A stretch of DNA of 57,994 nucleotides, taken from positions 4,107 through 62,100 of the forward strand of contig NZ_JARGND010000019.1 in assembly GCF_029212645.1 (NCBI RefSeq), read 5' to 3'. The notes under the pieces were generated by a model. The model saw only the letters and a program-made list of their open reading frames with translations. It made no database searches and was not told the origin of the DNA. Source of the DNA: Vannielia sp. GTDB lineage: Bacteria > Pseudomonadota > Alphaproteobacteria > Rhodobacterales > Rhodobacteraceae. Below are positions 20,930-30,478 of the stretch, piece by piece (within the stretch, counting starts at the first letter, position 1; every line of letters begins with the position of its first letter). The position numbers were made by a program, and so were the translations under genes.

Positions 20930-22306
20930 CTAGAAGAAGTCGATGGAGACCTGTAGCAGGCGCTCCACCTCATGCACATCAGCCGCCATGGCGAACAGCA
21001 CCACCACATCGCCCTCGTCGATCCGGGTTTCGGCCAATGGCTTCAAAACCTCCTCGCCCTTCATCACCGCCCCAACGCGCACACCTTCGGGGAAGTCGAT
21101 ATCCCGGATGAAACGGCCCGCCAGCGGCGAGGTGGACAGCACCTGCGCTTCGATCACCTCGGCCTCGGCGTCGCCAATGGAGTAAACGCCGCGCACCCGC
21201 CCGTGGCGGATGTGGCGCAGGATCGAGCTGACGGTGGTGGCGCGCGGGTTGATGAACGCATCCACCCCAAGCGGGCGGCCCAGAGGCACCAGGGTTGGAT
21301 CATTCACCAGGCAAATCGCCATCGGGCAGCCATTGGATTTGGCGCGCACCCCGGCCAGCAGGTTCACCTTATCGTCGTCGGTGACGCAAAGCACTGCATC
21401 GGCGCGGTCAATATTGGCCTCCAGCAGCAACTCGCGCGACAGGCCATCGCCGTGCAGCACGATGGTTTTTTCCAGCGCATCGGCGGCACGTTCGGCGCAG
21501 GACCGGTCACGCTCGATCACCTTGGCGCGGATGCGGTCCACCCGCGTTTCGAGCGCCCGCGCAACGGCGAGGCCTACATTGCCCGCGCCGATGATAACCA
21601 CGCGCTCCTGCTTGCGATGGGTTTTGCCGAAAATCTCCATGGTGCGCACCGTGTCTTCGGTGTTGGTGCACACATAAATCCCATCGCCCGCAAACAGCTG
21701 GTCGCCGGGACTGGGGGCAAAGAGCGTGTTCTTGCGCCGCACCCCCACCACGATCGCCCGCAGGGTTGAAAACAGGTCGGTCAGCTGGCGCAGCGGCGTG
21801 TTGAGAACCGGGCAATCCTCATCAAGCTGGATGCCCAAAAGCTGCGCCCGCCCGCCCAGAAAGCGCTCGGTGTCAAAGGCAGCGGGGGCGGCAAGGCGCT
21901 GGAGCGCGGCTTCGGCGACCTCCCGCTCGGGCGAGATCACCACATCAATGGGCATGTGGTCGCGGCGATAAAGATCAGAGTAGATCGCGGTAAGATAGCT
22001 TTGCGAGCGCAGCCGCGCCACCTTGCGCGGGATCGAAAACACCGAATGCGCCACCTGACAGGTCACCATGTTGACCTCGTCAGAATGGGTGGCGGCGATG
22101 ATCATATCGGCGTCCCGCGCACCGGCGCGCTCAAGAATATCGGGGTAGCTCGCGTGGCCCGCGATCCCCTGCACATCAAGGCTGTCGGTGGCCCGGCGCA
22201 CGAGGGCGGCGTTGTTGTCCACCACCGTCACGTCATTGCGTTCACCGGAGAGATGTCGCGCGATCTGCCAACCAACCTGGCCGGCCCCGCAGATGATGAC
22301 CTTCAT
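20930..22306 (-). CDS. trkA: Trk potassium transport regulatory subunit TrkA
   Basis: TrkA is the cytoplasmic NAD(H)/ATP-binding gate of the Trk transporter. The 458-residue protein is a duplicated RCK unit: the first Rossmann motif is VIICGAGQVGWQIARHL and the second is VVIIGAGNVGLAVARAL, each followed by a TrkA-C domain (PLRQLTDLFSTLRAIVVG; PLAGRFIRDIDFPEGVRVG). ATG 22306 gives the standard MKVIICGAG start. It is upstream of trkH on the same strand and downstream of ntrX, the order known from Rhodobacter capsulatus, except that a CHAP lipoprotein gene is placed between ntrX and trkA here. Confidence 0.96.
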   Translation of the reverse strand: MKVIICGAGQVGWQIARHLSGERNDVTVVDNNAALVRRATDSLDVQGIAGHASYPDILERAGARDADMIIAATHSDEVNMVTCQVAHSVFSIPRKVARLRSQSYLTAIYSDLYRRDHMPIDVVISPEREVAEAALQRLAAPAAFDTERFLGGRAQLLGIQLDEDCPVLNTPLRQLTDLFSTLRAIVVGVRRKNTLFAPSPGDQLFAGDGIYVCTNTEDTVRTMEIFGKTHRKQERVVIIGAGNVGLAVARALETRVDRIRAKVIERDRSCAERAADALEKTIVLHGDGLSRELLLEANIDRADAVLCVTDDDKVNLLAGVRAKSNGCPMAICLVNDPTLVPLGRPLGVDAFINPRATTVSSILRHIRHGRVRGVYSIGDAEAEVIEAQVLSTSPLAGRFIRDIDFPEGVRVGAVMKGEEVLKPLAETRIDEGDVVVLFAMAADVHEVERLLQVSIDFF

Positions 22307-22387
22307 GTAAGGCTCTCTGGCTGTTTCATGCCAGCCCACATCTGGCAGAAGGCGGCACGGGCGTCAACGCGCCCGCGCGGGGCCGTC

Positions 22388-22945
22388 TCAGCCCGCGTCC
22401 GGCAGGTTTTGTGCCAGAATGAACCCATCTATCTTGTAAGGGCGGCCATAGTTGCCCGGCACGCTCATCACGCGAACGCGCGACCAATCATTCTTTTCGG
22501 AGATGTCGATCACCGGCATATCCAGCGAAACCTGATTGCGCTTCCAGTTGGCGTGCGAGATCGTGATTTCGCGCTCGGAAATCACCTTTGACACCACGGC
22601 AACATGCCCCATCGGCAATTGGCGGGTGCCCGAAAAGGCCATCACGGCGCCCTGACGGGGCGCTTTGCCGCGCAGGTAGTGGCCAGCCGCCTGGCTCCAC
22701 CATGTTTCGGCATTGCCGCGAATTTCCACACCGCTGGCATTGCGGGCAAATGGCACGCACCACACCCGGCCACCCCGCGCCCGCAGGCTTTTGGCTTCGG
22801 AAACGGCATGCTGAAGGAGGGCCGGATCAAGCCGCGAGGCCACGGCCTCTTCGCGGCGATGCTGCGCACAGGCAGAGGTGAAAAGGGCGGCGGCCAGAAG
22901 CAGGCCAACGCGCAGGCCGGTGCGGCGAAGGGTGGTGGTTTTCAT
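22388..22945 (-). CDS. CHAP-domain lipoprotein (putative cell-wall amidase/peptidase)
   Basis: The 185-residue precursor has a basic start (MKTTTLRRTGLR), a hydrophobic segment and a lipobox-like TSAC, so it is probably lipid-anchored in the envelope. The mature part has a CHAP-type (NlpC/P60-like) core: the likely nucleophile Cys in RVWCVPFARNASGVEI, GAVMAFSGTRQLPMGHVAVVSKV with the catalytic His, and ISHANWKRNQ with a polar third residue. CHAP enzymes cleave peptidoglycan cross-bridges or peptides. It lies between ntrX and trkA, all on the minus strand, 81 bases upstream of trkA, and is an unusual member of this otherwise conserved block. Confidence 0.8.
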   Translation of the reverse strand: MKTTTLRRTGLRVGLLLAAALFTSACAQHRREEAVASRLDPALLQHAVSEAKSLRARGGRVWCVPFARNASGVEIRGNAETWWSQAAGHYLRGKAPRQGAVMAFSGTRQLPMGHVAVVSKVISEREITISHANWKRNQVSLDMPVIDISEKNDWSRVRVMSVPGNYGRPYKIDGFILAQNLPDAG

Positions 22946-23081
22946 CTGTCCCTCAATGGTCCCCAAATCCTGTGCCGGGGTATCCGCAAACCGCGCTCAA
23001 TTTTCAACCGCATCCGGGCTGATTTGCCCTGACACGTGAAAAACCGGCAAGTTTCCGCCGCGTCCCCTGCCCCTTTCGCCG

Positions 23082-24488
23082 TTATTCGGCGGCTTGGCTC
23101 TCAACATGGGCCACCCGTGCGCCCGCCTTGTTGGAGGTCACCACGCCGAGCGATTTTAGCTTACGGTGCAGCGCCGACCGCTCCATGCCCACAAAATTCG
23201 CCGTGCGCGAGATATTGCCGCCGAACCGGTTGATCTGAGTCAGCAGATACTCGCGCTCAAACAGTTCACGGGCTTCGCGCAGCGGCAATGTGGCCAGCCC
23301 GCCTGAAAGGACCACGCGGCCTTCATCCTCTTCAGGCGTCTCGCCGCCCTGCAACTCCTTGGCATCAATCGGCCCGGCACTTTCCCCAAGGATCAGCGCC
23401 CGTTCGATGATGTTCTTCAACTGGCGCACGTTGCCCGGCAGGTACATCGTTTGCAAAAGCGCTTCGGCCTCGCTTGAAAGTTCGCGTAGCGGAAGGCCCT
23501 GTGATGCGTTGCACTCGGCAATGAAATGGCGGGCCAGTTCGGGGATGTCTTCGCGCCGTTCATCGAGGCCGCACACATGGATCGGCACCACGTTCAGCCG
23601 GTGATAAAGCTCCTCGCGGAAGGTGCCCTGGGCGATTGCAACCTCAAGGTCGCGGTTGGTGGAGGAGATCACCCGCAGGTCCACCCGCACCTTATCAGAG
23701 CCGCCAACCCGCTGGAATTGCTGGTCAACCAGCACGCGCAGGATTTTTGACTGGGTGCCAAGCGGCATGTCGGCGATCTCGTCAAAGTAAAGCACGCCGC
23801 CATGCGCCTCTTCGAGCAAGCCGGGCTCAACCCCGCGTGCATCGCTTTCACGGCCAAACAGCACCTCTTCCATACGGTCCGGCTCGATCGAGGCCGAGTT
23901 GACCGACACAAAAGGCGACGAGGTGCGCTCTGAATTGGCGTGGATATAGCGTGCGGCCACCTCTTTGCCCGCGCCCGCAGGCCCGGTGAGCATCACCCGC
24001 CCGTTGGACTTGGTGACCTTATCAAGCTGCGATTTCAGGGCCTTGAAGGCGGTCGAGGAGCCGATCATTTCGGCAACTGACACATCCTTGCGCCGCAACT
24101 GGCTGTTTTCGCGCCGCAGCCGCGAGGTTTCCATCGCGCGGCGGATCACCACCATCAACTGGTCGATGTTGAAGGGCTTTTCGATGAAATCATAGGCCCC
24201 CTGCTTGATCGCCGCGACGGCAATCTCGATGTTGCCATGCCCCGAGATGATGACGATGGGGATATCGGGGTTGTCGCGTTTGACGGCTTTCAAGATGTCG
24301 ATCCCGTCCATCCGGCTGTCCTTTAGCCAGATATCAAGGATCAGCAGGCCCGGCGGGGCCTCGTTGATCTGCGCCATACACTCATCAGAGTTGCCCGCCA
24401 GCCGCGTCTGGAAGCCCTCGTCGCGGAGGATGTCGCCCACAAGCTCGCGAATATCGCGCTCGTCGTCCACAATCAGAATATCGCCCAT
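23082..24488 (-). CDS. ntrX: Nitrogen regulation response regulator NtrX
   Basis: NtrX is the partner of the membrane kinase NtrY, controlling nitrogen, redox and envelope responses in alphaproteobacteria. The 468-residue protein has a receiver domain with acceptor Asp52 (LLILDIWLKDSRMDG), an AAA+ domain with Walker A TGPAGAGKEVAARYIH (about residues 168-183) and Walker B GGVLYFDEIADM, and a Fis-type HTH (NFVGMERSALHRKLKSLGV). The sigma54-contacting GAFTGA loop is absent; the position reads FGRESDARGVEPG. It is therefore unlikely to activate sigma54 promoters in the classical way. The start is 18 bases past the ntrY stop. Confidence 0.95.
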   Translation of the reverse strand: MGDILIVDDERDIRELVGDILRDEGFQTRLAGNSDECMAQINEAPPGLLILDIWLKDSRMDGIDILKAVKRDNPDIPIVIISGHGNIEIAVAAIKQGAYDFIEKPFNIDQLMVVIRRAMETSRLRRENSQLRRKDVSVAEMIGSSTAFKALKSQLDKVTKSNGRVMLTGPAGAGKEVAARYIHANSERTSSPFVSVNSASIEPDRMEEVLFGRESDARGVEPGLLEEAHGGVLYFDEIADMPLGTQSKILRVLVDQQFQRVGGSDKVRVDLRVISSTNRDLEVAIAQGTFREELYHRLNVVPIHVCGLDERREDIPELARHFIAECNASQGLPLRELSSEAEALLQTMYLPGNVRQLKNIIERALILGESAGPIDAKELQGGETPEEDEGRVVLSGGLATLPLREARELFEREYLLTQINRFGGNISRTANFVGMERSALHRKLKSLGVVTSNKAGARVAHVESQAAE

Positions 24489-24506
24489 TTCTGCTCTTCC
24501 TTCCGT

Positions 24507-26792
24507 TTATTCTGCGGCGGCGCTCAACTGTACGCTGCGGGGTAGCCGCACGATGGCAAGGGCGCCCGCATGGCCCCCCGCTTCGAATGGCTCCGCATCG
24601 GTCAGCTCAAGGCTGCCGCCGTGTTCCTCGATAATTTTCTTCACGATAGGCAGGCCAAGGCCGGTGCCCTTTTCGCGGGTGGTCACATAGGGTTCAAACA
24701 GGCGGCCCCGGTCTTCCGGCAGGCCGATGCCGTTGTCGGCAATGCGCACCACCGCCTCATTGCCCTCTTCCTTCAGCGAAACGCGCACCTCGGGCACATG
24801 GCCCTCGGGCGCGCCCTTTTCCTGAAGGCTTTCAATCGCTTCGCCTGCGTTCTTGATGAGGTTGATCAGCGCCTGGCTCACCATGGTTTCATCCAATTCC
24901 GCCGAAACCGGCCCGGCACTCGGCTCATATTTCAGCGCATCGCCCATGTTCTGGCGTTGCAGCACCACCGCGTCACTCAGCACTGCGGCCAGATCCACCG
25001 GCTTGCGGTCTGGCTCGGGCATGCGGGCGAATTTGGAAAACTCATCAACGATGCGGCGCAAATCCCCGGTCTGGCGCACGATGACGCCGGTGAGTTGCTC
25101 AAGGCTCTCGGCCTCCTCCCCAACCATCGGCGTGAACTTGCGCTTGATCCGCTCGGCCGAAAGCTGGATGGGCGTGAGCGGGTTCTTGATTTCATGGGCA
25201 ATCCGGCGGGCCACGTCACCCCAGGCGGCCATGCGCTGTGCTGTCACAAGCTCGGTCACATCATCAAAGGCCACCACATAGCCCTCGATCTCGCCGTTTT
25301 CGCCCCGTCGGCGGGCCATGCGCACCAGCAGGGTTTCCATCTTGCCATTGCGGCTGATGCGGATTTCGTTTTGCGCCACCTCACGCTCGCCGCCGCGCAG
25401 CCGGCCAAGCAGCCCGGCAAACTCGGGCACCGCCTGCCCCACCGCCACATGCGGATCGTTCTCCTCGTCGAGGTCTAGCAGGCGATGGGCCGAACGGTTC
25501 ATGAAGGCGACGCGGCCATCGGATTCAAGCCCGATCACCCCCGCCGTCACCGACGCCAGAACCTGCTCAAACACCCGGCGCTGTTCTTCGGTGCGGTTTG
25601 CGTTTTCCACCAGTGTTTCGCGCTGGATCTTCAATTGGCGGGTCATCTGGTTGAAGATACGGCCCAGCATGGCGATTTCGTCATCACCATCTTCTTCGAC
25701 CACCCGCACATCCATATCGCCCTCACCAACCCGCTGCGCCGCGCTGGTGAGCCGCCCCACAGGGCGCGAGAGCCGCTCGGCAAACCACAGGCCAAGCCAG
25801 ATCGCCGCAAGGATCAGGATCACCGCAAAGCCCAGGTAGATCACACCAAATTCAAACAACCGCCTGCCACGCTCGGTTTCCAGTTGCTGATACACGGCCA
25901 CCGTTTCTTCGGTATCGTCCAGCAGCGACAGCAGCTCGCCATCAACCTCGCGCGACACGTAAAGAAAGCGGTCGGGGAAGGCCTGAAGCCGCAGCAAAGC
26001 CCGGAATTCGCTGTTTTCCCAGTCTTCGATGATCACCAGATCTCCGGCACGGGCCTGCGCCATTTGCTCGGGAGTCGGTTTTTCAAAGTCGAACAGGTAG
26101 GAGTTGGCCCCGCGCAGCCGCAGCGTGCCGGTGCCGTCGATGATATAGGCCTCGCGCAGGCCACGCTGCACCAATTCCTGGCCCTGGCTCAGCACCTGCC
26201 GGATTTCCCCCCCGCTGACCGCGCCGCGCGCAGAGCGGCTGACATTGAGGTATCCCGCCAGCACCGCGGCGTCTTCCTTAAGATCATGGCGGTGCTCGGC
26301 CTTATAGGCCTGCGCGGCCTCCAGCGAGGCGCCAACCACCTCGCGCACCCGGTCTGAGAACCAGCTTTCCAACCCGAGGTTGATGGTGAGTCCGGCAAAA
26401 ACCGCCACAAGGATGGTGGGCACGGCGGCGATAATCGCAAACACCCCGGTCAGCCGCAGGTGCAACCGTGAGCCGGCTGATTTGCGCCTGCGGGCGGCTA
26501 TCAATCGCGCCACCTGCCACAGCACCAGCGCGGCGATAATCATCACATAAACGAAATCCGCGAGGAGAATCGCCCGAAGCGCAGGAGAGGTTGCGCCCTG
26601 CCCATAAGGGCCGAGCGTCAGGTACGTGCCAATGGCCAGAACTGGCCCCAGAACAACAAGCGCAAGGGTGCTCACGTTGCGCACAAAGCGCAATCTTCGT
26701 AGCTTTATAAGGCGTTCCCACCCAAACGCTCGTGCGGAGGATCCCACCGCATGCCTCACATATCTAGTGCCCCAAAGGAGCTTTACCGCCAT
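24507..26792 (-). CDS. ntrY: Membrane sensor histidine kinase NtrY
   Basis: NtrY senses an extracytoplasmic or redox cue and phosphorylates NtrX. The 761-residue protein has three N-terminal membrane helices (about 39-60, 74-97, 112-135), a periplasmic domain, a fourth helix (about 320-340), HAMP, a PAS domain (TAGVIGLESDGRVAFMNRSA), the H-box RRIAHEIKNPLTPIQL with His533, and an ATPase domain with N box LINLIKNAGEAI and G boxes ADNGIGLPE and GTGLGLPIVKK. This is the standard NtrY layout. It lies 55 bases downstream of ntrC, which leaves room for an internal promoter. Confidence 0.96.
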   Translation of the reverse strand: MAVKLLWGTRYVRHAVGSSARAFGWERLIKLRRLRFVRNVSTLALVVLGPVLAIGTYLTLGPYGQGATSPALRAILLADFVYVMIIAALVLWQVARLIAARRRKSAGSRLHLRLTGVFAIIAAVPTILVAVFAGLTINLGLESWFSDRVREVVGASLEAAQAYKAEHRHDLKEDAAVLAGYLNVSRSARGAVSGGEIRQVLSQGQELVQRGLREAYIIDGTGTLRLRGANSYLFDFEKPTPEQMAQARAGDLVIIEDWENSEFRALLRLQAFPDRFLYVSREVDGELLSLLDDTEETVAVYQQLETERGRRLFEFGVIYLGFAVILILAAIWLGLWFAERLSRPVGRLTSAAQRVGEGDMDVRVVEEDGDDEIAMLGRIFNQMTRQLKIQRETLVENANRTEEQRRVFEQVLASVTAGVIGLESDGRVAFMNRSAHRLLDLDEENDPHVAVGQAVPEFAGLLGRLRGGEREVAQNEIRISRNGKMETLLVRMARRRGENGEIEGYVVAFDDVTELVTAQRMAAWGDVARRIAHEIKNPLTPIQLSAERIKRKFTPMVGEEAESLEQLTGVIVRQTGDLRRIVDEFSKFARMPEPDRKPVDLAAVLSDAVVLQRQNMGDALKYEPSAGPVSAELDETMVSQALINLIKNAGEAIESLQEKGAPEGHVPEVRVSLKEEGNEAVVRIADNGIGLPEDRGRLFEPYVTTREKGTGLGLPIVKKIIEEHGGSLELTDAEPFEAGGHAGALAIVRLPRSVQLSAAAE

Positions 26793-26847
26793 ATCCCGTG
26801 GTCCTGACGGAGGCCTGAGGCCCCTCTGCCACGGGTATGTTGCCCTT

Positions 26848-28218
26848 TTACATCAATTTGCGGCGGCGTGTCACCTGAATATCGAGGTCATTGATCTTCT
26901 TGCGCAGGGTATTGCGGTTGATGCCGAGCAAATCCGCGCATTTCGCCTGGTTTCCGCCTGTCGCATCCAGCGCAATCTCGATCAACGGTGTCTCAACTTC
27001 GCGCAGGATGCGGCCATAAAGCCCCGGCGGCGGCAGCGCGCCGCCATGAAGATCAAAATAGCGGCGCAAGTGCTTGGCGACCGAGGCAGAGAGCTTTTCA
27101 CCGTCGCCTCCCGCCACCAGTGGCTCAATCTCGGGCTGGGATGAGAGCACCAGCTCAACATCGGCGCGTGAAATCTGCTCCTCGGTGGCGGTCACGACAA
27201 GGCGGCGCACGGTGTTTTCAAGCTGCCGCACGTTGCCGGGCCAGCTATAGGCACGGATCAGCTCAAGGGCTGGCTCCGAGATGCCCCGCACCCCGATGCC
27301 ATCACGCTCGGAGCGGGCCAGGAAATGCTCGGTCAGCAGCGGAATGTCATCCACCCGCTCCCGCAACGCAGGCACATTGATCGTGACCCCGCCAAGCCGA
27401 TAAAAAAGGTCTTGCCGGAAGGCTCCGGCCTCCATCCGTTCCATCAGGTTGCCCTGCGAGGTCGACATGACGCGCGGCGCGGTATCGCCGAAAGCATCCA
27501 GCATCCGCACGATCCGCCCCTGCGCCTCATCCCCCAGATCAGCGATTTCATCAAACAAAAGCGAGCCACCGCGCGCCCTTGCAACCACCTGCGCCGGGCC
27601 GTCGGCCCCATCCAGATCACTGGGAGACACCACCACAAAAGGCAGCGTGCGCCTGTCAGAAAAATCGTGAATAGCCCGCGCGATCAATGACTTGCCCGAC
27701 CCGCTTTCGCCGGTGATCAGCACCGGCAGATCGGTGTTCATCACCTTGGCGACCAGCCGGTAAAGGCCCTGCATCTGCGATGTGCGCCCCACCAGCGGCA
27801 GGTCACCATCCACCTGCGGCGCATCCGCATCGGGCGCCTTGGTCACCACCCGGCGCTTGCTTTCCAGCGCCCGCGCGGCCCGCTTCATCAGATCCGGCAG
27901 ATCAAACGGCTTGGGCAAGTAATCATAGGCCTCGGCCTCGGCGGCCTGAATCGCCGTCATGATGGTGTTTTGCGCCGAGATCACGATCACCGGCAGGCCG
28001 GGCCGCTCGGCGGAAATCTTGGGCAGCGTCTCAAGCCCGTTGCCATCGGGCATGACCACATCCGAGATCACCAGATCGCCCTTGCCCTCTTCAACCCAGC
28101 GCAGCAGCGTCACCAGGGATGAGGTTGCGTGAACCCGGCAGCCAGCGCGGGTAAGGGCCTGCGTGAGCACTGTTCGGATCGTGCGATCGTCGTCGGCAAC
28201 AAGTACGGTTCCGTCCAT
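26848..28218 (-). CDS. ntrC: Nitrogen regulation response regulator NtrC, GAFTGA-less type
   Basis: NtrC is phosphorylated by NtrB under nitrogen limitation. The 456-residue protein has a receiver domain with Asp53 ([13 protein letters not shown]), an AAA+ domain with Walker [19 protein letters not shown] (about 168-185) and Walker [12 protein letters not shown], and a Fis HTH ([19 protein letters not shown]). Between the Walker motifs, where sigma54 activators carry GAFTGA, it reads [16 protein letters not shown] with the loop missing. The same deletion is known in Rhodobacter capsulatus NtrC, which activates the housekeeping sigma70 polymerase instead. Six bases separate it from ntrB. Confidence 0.96.
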   Translation of the reverse strand: MDGTVLVADDDRTIRTVLTQALTRAGCRVHATSSLVTLLRWVEEGKGDLVISDVVMPDGNGLETLPKISAERPGLPVIVISAQNTIMTAIQAAEAEAYDYLPKPFDLPDLMKRAARALESKRRVVTKAPDADAPQVDGDLPLVGRTSQMQGLYRLVAKVMNTDLPVLITGESGSGKSLIARAIHDFSDRRTLPFVVVSPSDLDGADGPAQVVARARGGSLLFDEIADLGDEAQGRIVRMLDAFGDTAPRVMSTSQGNLMERMEAGAFRQDLFYRLGGVTINVPALRERVDDIPLLTEHFLARSERDGIGVRGISEPALELIRAYSWPGNVRQLENTVRRLVVTATEEQISRADVELVLSSQPEIEPLVAGGDGEKLSASVAKHLRRYFDLHGGALPPPGLYGRILREVETPLIEIALDATGGNQAKCADLLGINRNTLRKKINDLDIQVTRRRKLM

Positions 28219-28224
28219 CTGTGT

Positions 28225-29325
28225 TTACTCCTGCTCTGTCTGGGCTTCGGGAACATCGCGGGCCACGCCGAGCGATATCCGGAATACGGTTTTGCCGGGC
28301 ACGGAATCGACCTGAATCCAGCCCTGATGCTCCGAGATTATTTTTGATACGAGTGCGAGCCCCAGCCCGGTGCCGTTTTCCCGGCCCGATACAAAAGGCT
28401 CAAAGGCGTCTTCGGCGATCTCTTCGGGCAGGCCCGGCCCGTTATCGGAAATTTCCACCTGAAGGGGCACGGCGCGCCCCTTCCCGTTTGGGCTGCGCAG
28501 CCGCAGGGACAGGTCATAAAAGGTGCGGATCTTGATCTCGGGCTTATGGTCCGGCCCCATCCGTTCAGCCGCTTGGGCGGCGTTTTTCAGCAGGTTGAGG
28601 AAGGCCTGCAAAAGCTGGTCCCCATCGCCCGGCGTTGGCGGCAAGGATGGGTCATAATCATCGACGATCTTCACATGTGCCGCAAAGCCCACCTCGGCGG
28701 ATTTTCGAGCGCGATCAAGTACATCGTGGATATTTACCGGCTTCAAGACCGGCGGGCGGACATTGCCGAACTGCTCTACCTGATCCAGCAGCTTCACCAC
28801 GCGGCGGGTTTCGGCAACGATCAGATCGGTCAACTCAAGGTCTTCCTTGGGCAGGTTCATCGAGATCAACTGCGCCGCCCCGGCGATCCCGGCGAGCGGG
28901 TTCTTGATTTCATGCGCCAGCATCTCGGCCATGCCAATCGCCGAGCGCGCCGTGGCCTGCACCGAATGCGCCCGCCCCAGACGCCCGGCAATTTCGCGCG
29001 GTGAAATCAGCATCAAAAGCCGGCCAGAGCGATCATTCAGCGGCGCAACCTGCACATTGCAATGCACCGGCGGGCGCTCTCCGGTGCCCACATCCACATC
29101 GTTGATAAACAGCGGTGAGTGGTTCTCGCGGACCCGCTCAAACCCGTTTTCCAAAGGCGCGGCAACCATGATCTTATCCCACACCTGCTCGCCTTTGAGG
29201 GTGCGCAGCGAGCTGTTGAGGAAGGTTTCTGCCGCCGGGTTCAGGTCTTCGATCCCGTCGGTGCAGCTTAACAGGATTGCGGGCACGGGCAGCGAGTTCC
29301 AGACCATGTCATCCGTGACCGTCAT
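28225..29325 (-). CDS. ntrB: Nitrogen regulation sensor histidine kinase NtrB
   Basis: NtrB is the cytosolic kinase/phosphatase of NtrC and takes its nitrogen signal from PII proteins. The 366-residue protein has an N-terminal PAS domain (PVPAILLSCTDGIEDLNPAAE), the H-box AEMLAHEIKNPLAGIAGAA with His138, the N box LLKNAAQAAER, and G boxes SDNGPGLPEE and GTGLGLALVSKI. There is no membrane segment, as expected. Its start overlaps the dusB stop by 4 bases (ATGA), and ntrC follows 6 bases after its stop, so dusB-ntrB-ntrC form one transcript. Confidence 0.96.
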   Translation of the reverse strand: MTVTDDMVWNSLPVPAILLSCTDGIEDLNPAAETFLNSSLRTLKGEQVWDKIMVAAPLENGFERVRENHSPLFINDVDVGTGERPPVHCNVQVAPLNDRSGRLLMLISPREIAGRLGRAHSVQATARSAIGMAEMLAHEIKNPLAGIAGAAQLISMNLPKEDLELTDLIVAETRRVVKLLDQVEQFGNVRPPVLKPVNIHDVLDRARKSAEVGFAAHVKIVDDYDPSLPPTPGDGDQLLQAFLNLLKNAAQAAERMGPDHKPEIKIRTFYDLSLRLRSPNGKGRAVPLQVEISDNGPGLPEEIAEDAFEPFVSGRENGTGLGLALVSKIISEHQGWIQVDSVPGKTVFRISLGVARDVPEAQTEQE

Positions 29326-30308
29326 GCCGCCGCCTCGCTTGCCTGCTCGGCATAGATCGCGTCGATCAAGCCGATCACGCGTGCGGGGGTCTTCTCGGTA
29401 AGCACTTGTTTTCGCAAGGAAGCGCAGGTGTTGGCTGCGTCCATGTACCAGCCAAGGTGCTTGCGGGCGACCCGGTTGCCCAAGGCCTCGCCATAAAAGT
29501 CGATCATCGCTCGGTAATGCTCCTTGACCATGTCAGCCAGCGCTGCGCCTTCGGGGATTTCGGGGGCTGGTGTGCCCCACAGGGCGTGGGCGATTTCCGC
29601 CAAACGCCACGGCGCCCCCTGCGCCCCGCGCCCGACCATCACGCCATCTGCCCCCGATGCGGCGAGGGCGCTGCGGGCGGTGGCAGCGTCGGTGATGTCG
29701 CCATTGGCGATGACGGGCACGGTAACGGCCTCTTTCACCGCCCGGATCGCGCCCCAATCTGCCGCGCCTTTGTAAAACTGGCAGCGCGTGCGCCCATGCA
29801 CCGTGACCATGCAAATTCCCGCGTTTTCAGCGCGTTGCGCCAGCTCCGGCGCATTCATCCGGTCGTCATCCCAGCCAAGGCGGCACTTCAACGTGACAGG
29901 AATATCGACAGCGTTCACCACCGCCTCGATCAAGCTCAACGCGTGATCAAGGTCTTTCATCAGCGCTGACCCAGAAAGCCCGCCCGTCACCTTTTTGGCC
30001 GGGCATCCCATGTTGATATCAATGATCTTGGCGCCGTTCTCCGCCACCATCCGTGCCGCGCGGGCCATCCACTCGGCATCTCGCCCCGCCAGTTGCACCG
30101 ATGTCGCCTGCTCGCCAAAGCCCAGCTCTGCCCGCTCGCGAACGCCCGGCTTGGCCTGCACCATCTCCTGGCTCGCCACCATCTCAGAAACCACAAGCCC
30201 CGCGCCGAACCCTGCCACCAACTGGCGGAACGGCAAGTCGGTGATTCCGGCCAGAGGGGCCAGCAGGACCGGGGGGGTAAGAGAGATATCTGCCACGGAA
30301 ACGGACAA
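29322..30308 (-). CDS. dusB: tRNA-dihydrouridine synthase DusB (NifR3)
   Basis: DusB is an FMN enzyme reducing uridine to dihydrouridine in tRNA. The 328-residue TIM barrel shows PPVLLAPLAGITDLPFRQL, DINMGCPAKKVTGGLSGSALM with the catalytic Cys, VTVHGRTRCQFYKGAADW, and GADGVMVGRGAQGAPW. In Rhodobacter the gene is called nifR3 and heads the ntrBC operon, exactly as here. ATG 30308 faces ispDF with about 170 bases between starts, which must contain both promoters. Confidence 0.96.
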   Translation of the reverse strand: MSVSVADISLTPPVLLAPLAGITDLPFRQLVAGFGAGLVVSEMVASQEMVQAKPGVRERAELGFGEQATSVQLAGRDAEWMARAARMVAENGAKIIDINMGCPAKKVTGGLSGSALMKDLDHALSLIEAVVNAVDIPVTLKCRLGWDDDRMNAPELAQRAENAGICMVTVHGRTRCQFYKGAADWGAIRAVKEAVTVPVIANGDITDAATARSALAASGADGVMVGRGAQGAPWRLAEIAHALWGTPAPEIPEGAALADMVKEHYRAMIDFYGEALGNRVARKHLGWYMDAANTCASLRKQVLTEKTPARVIGLIDAIYAEQASEAAA

Positions 30309-30478
30309 ATGATTAATCCTTGTGCAACGCTCGTCAGATATCGGCGGATTTGGCGGAAATGCAAAGGGTCCGCTGCGGAATTTATGGTGTGAGACCGAAA
30401 GTGCACAAGAATTAGGCGGTCAATCTGCGTGACACTTCCCATGTTGCCCCCCCCACTGGCAGCGCGTAGAGCTTGGAT

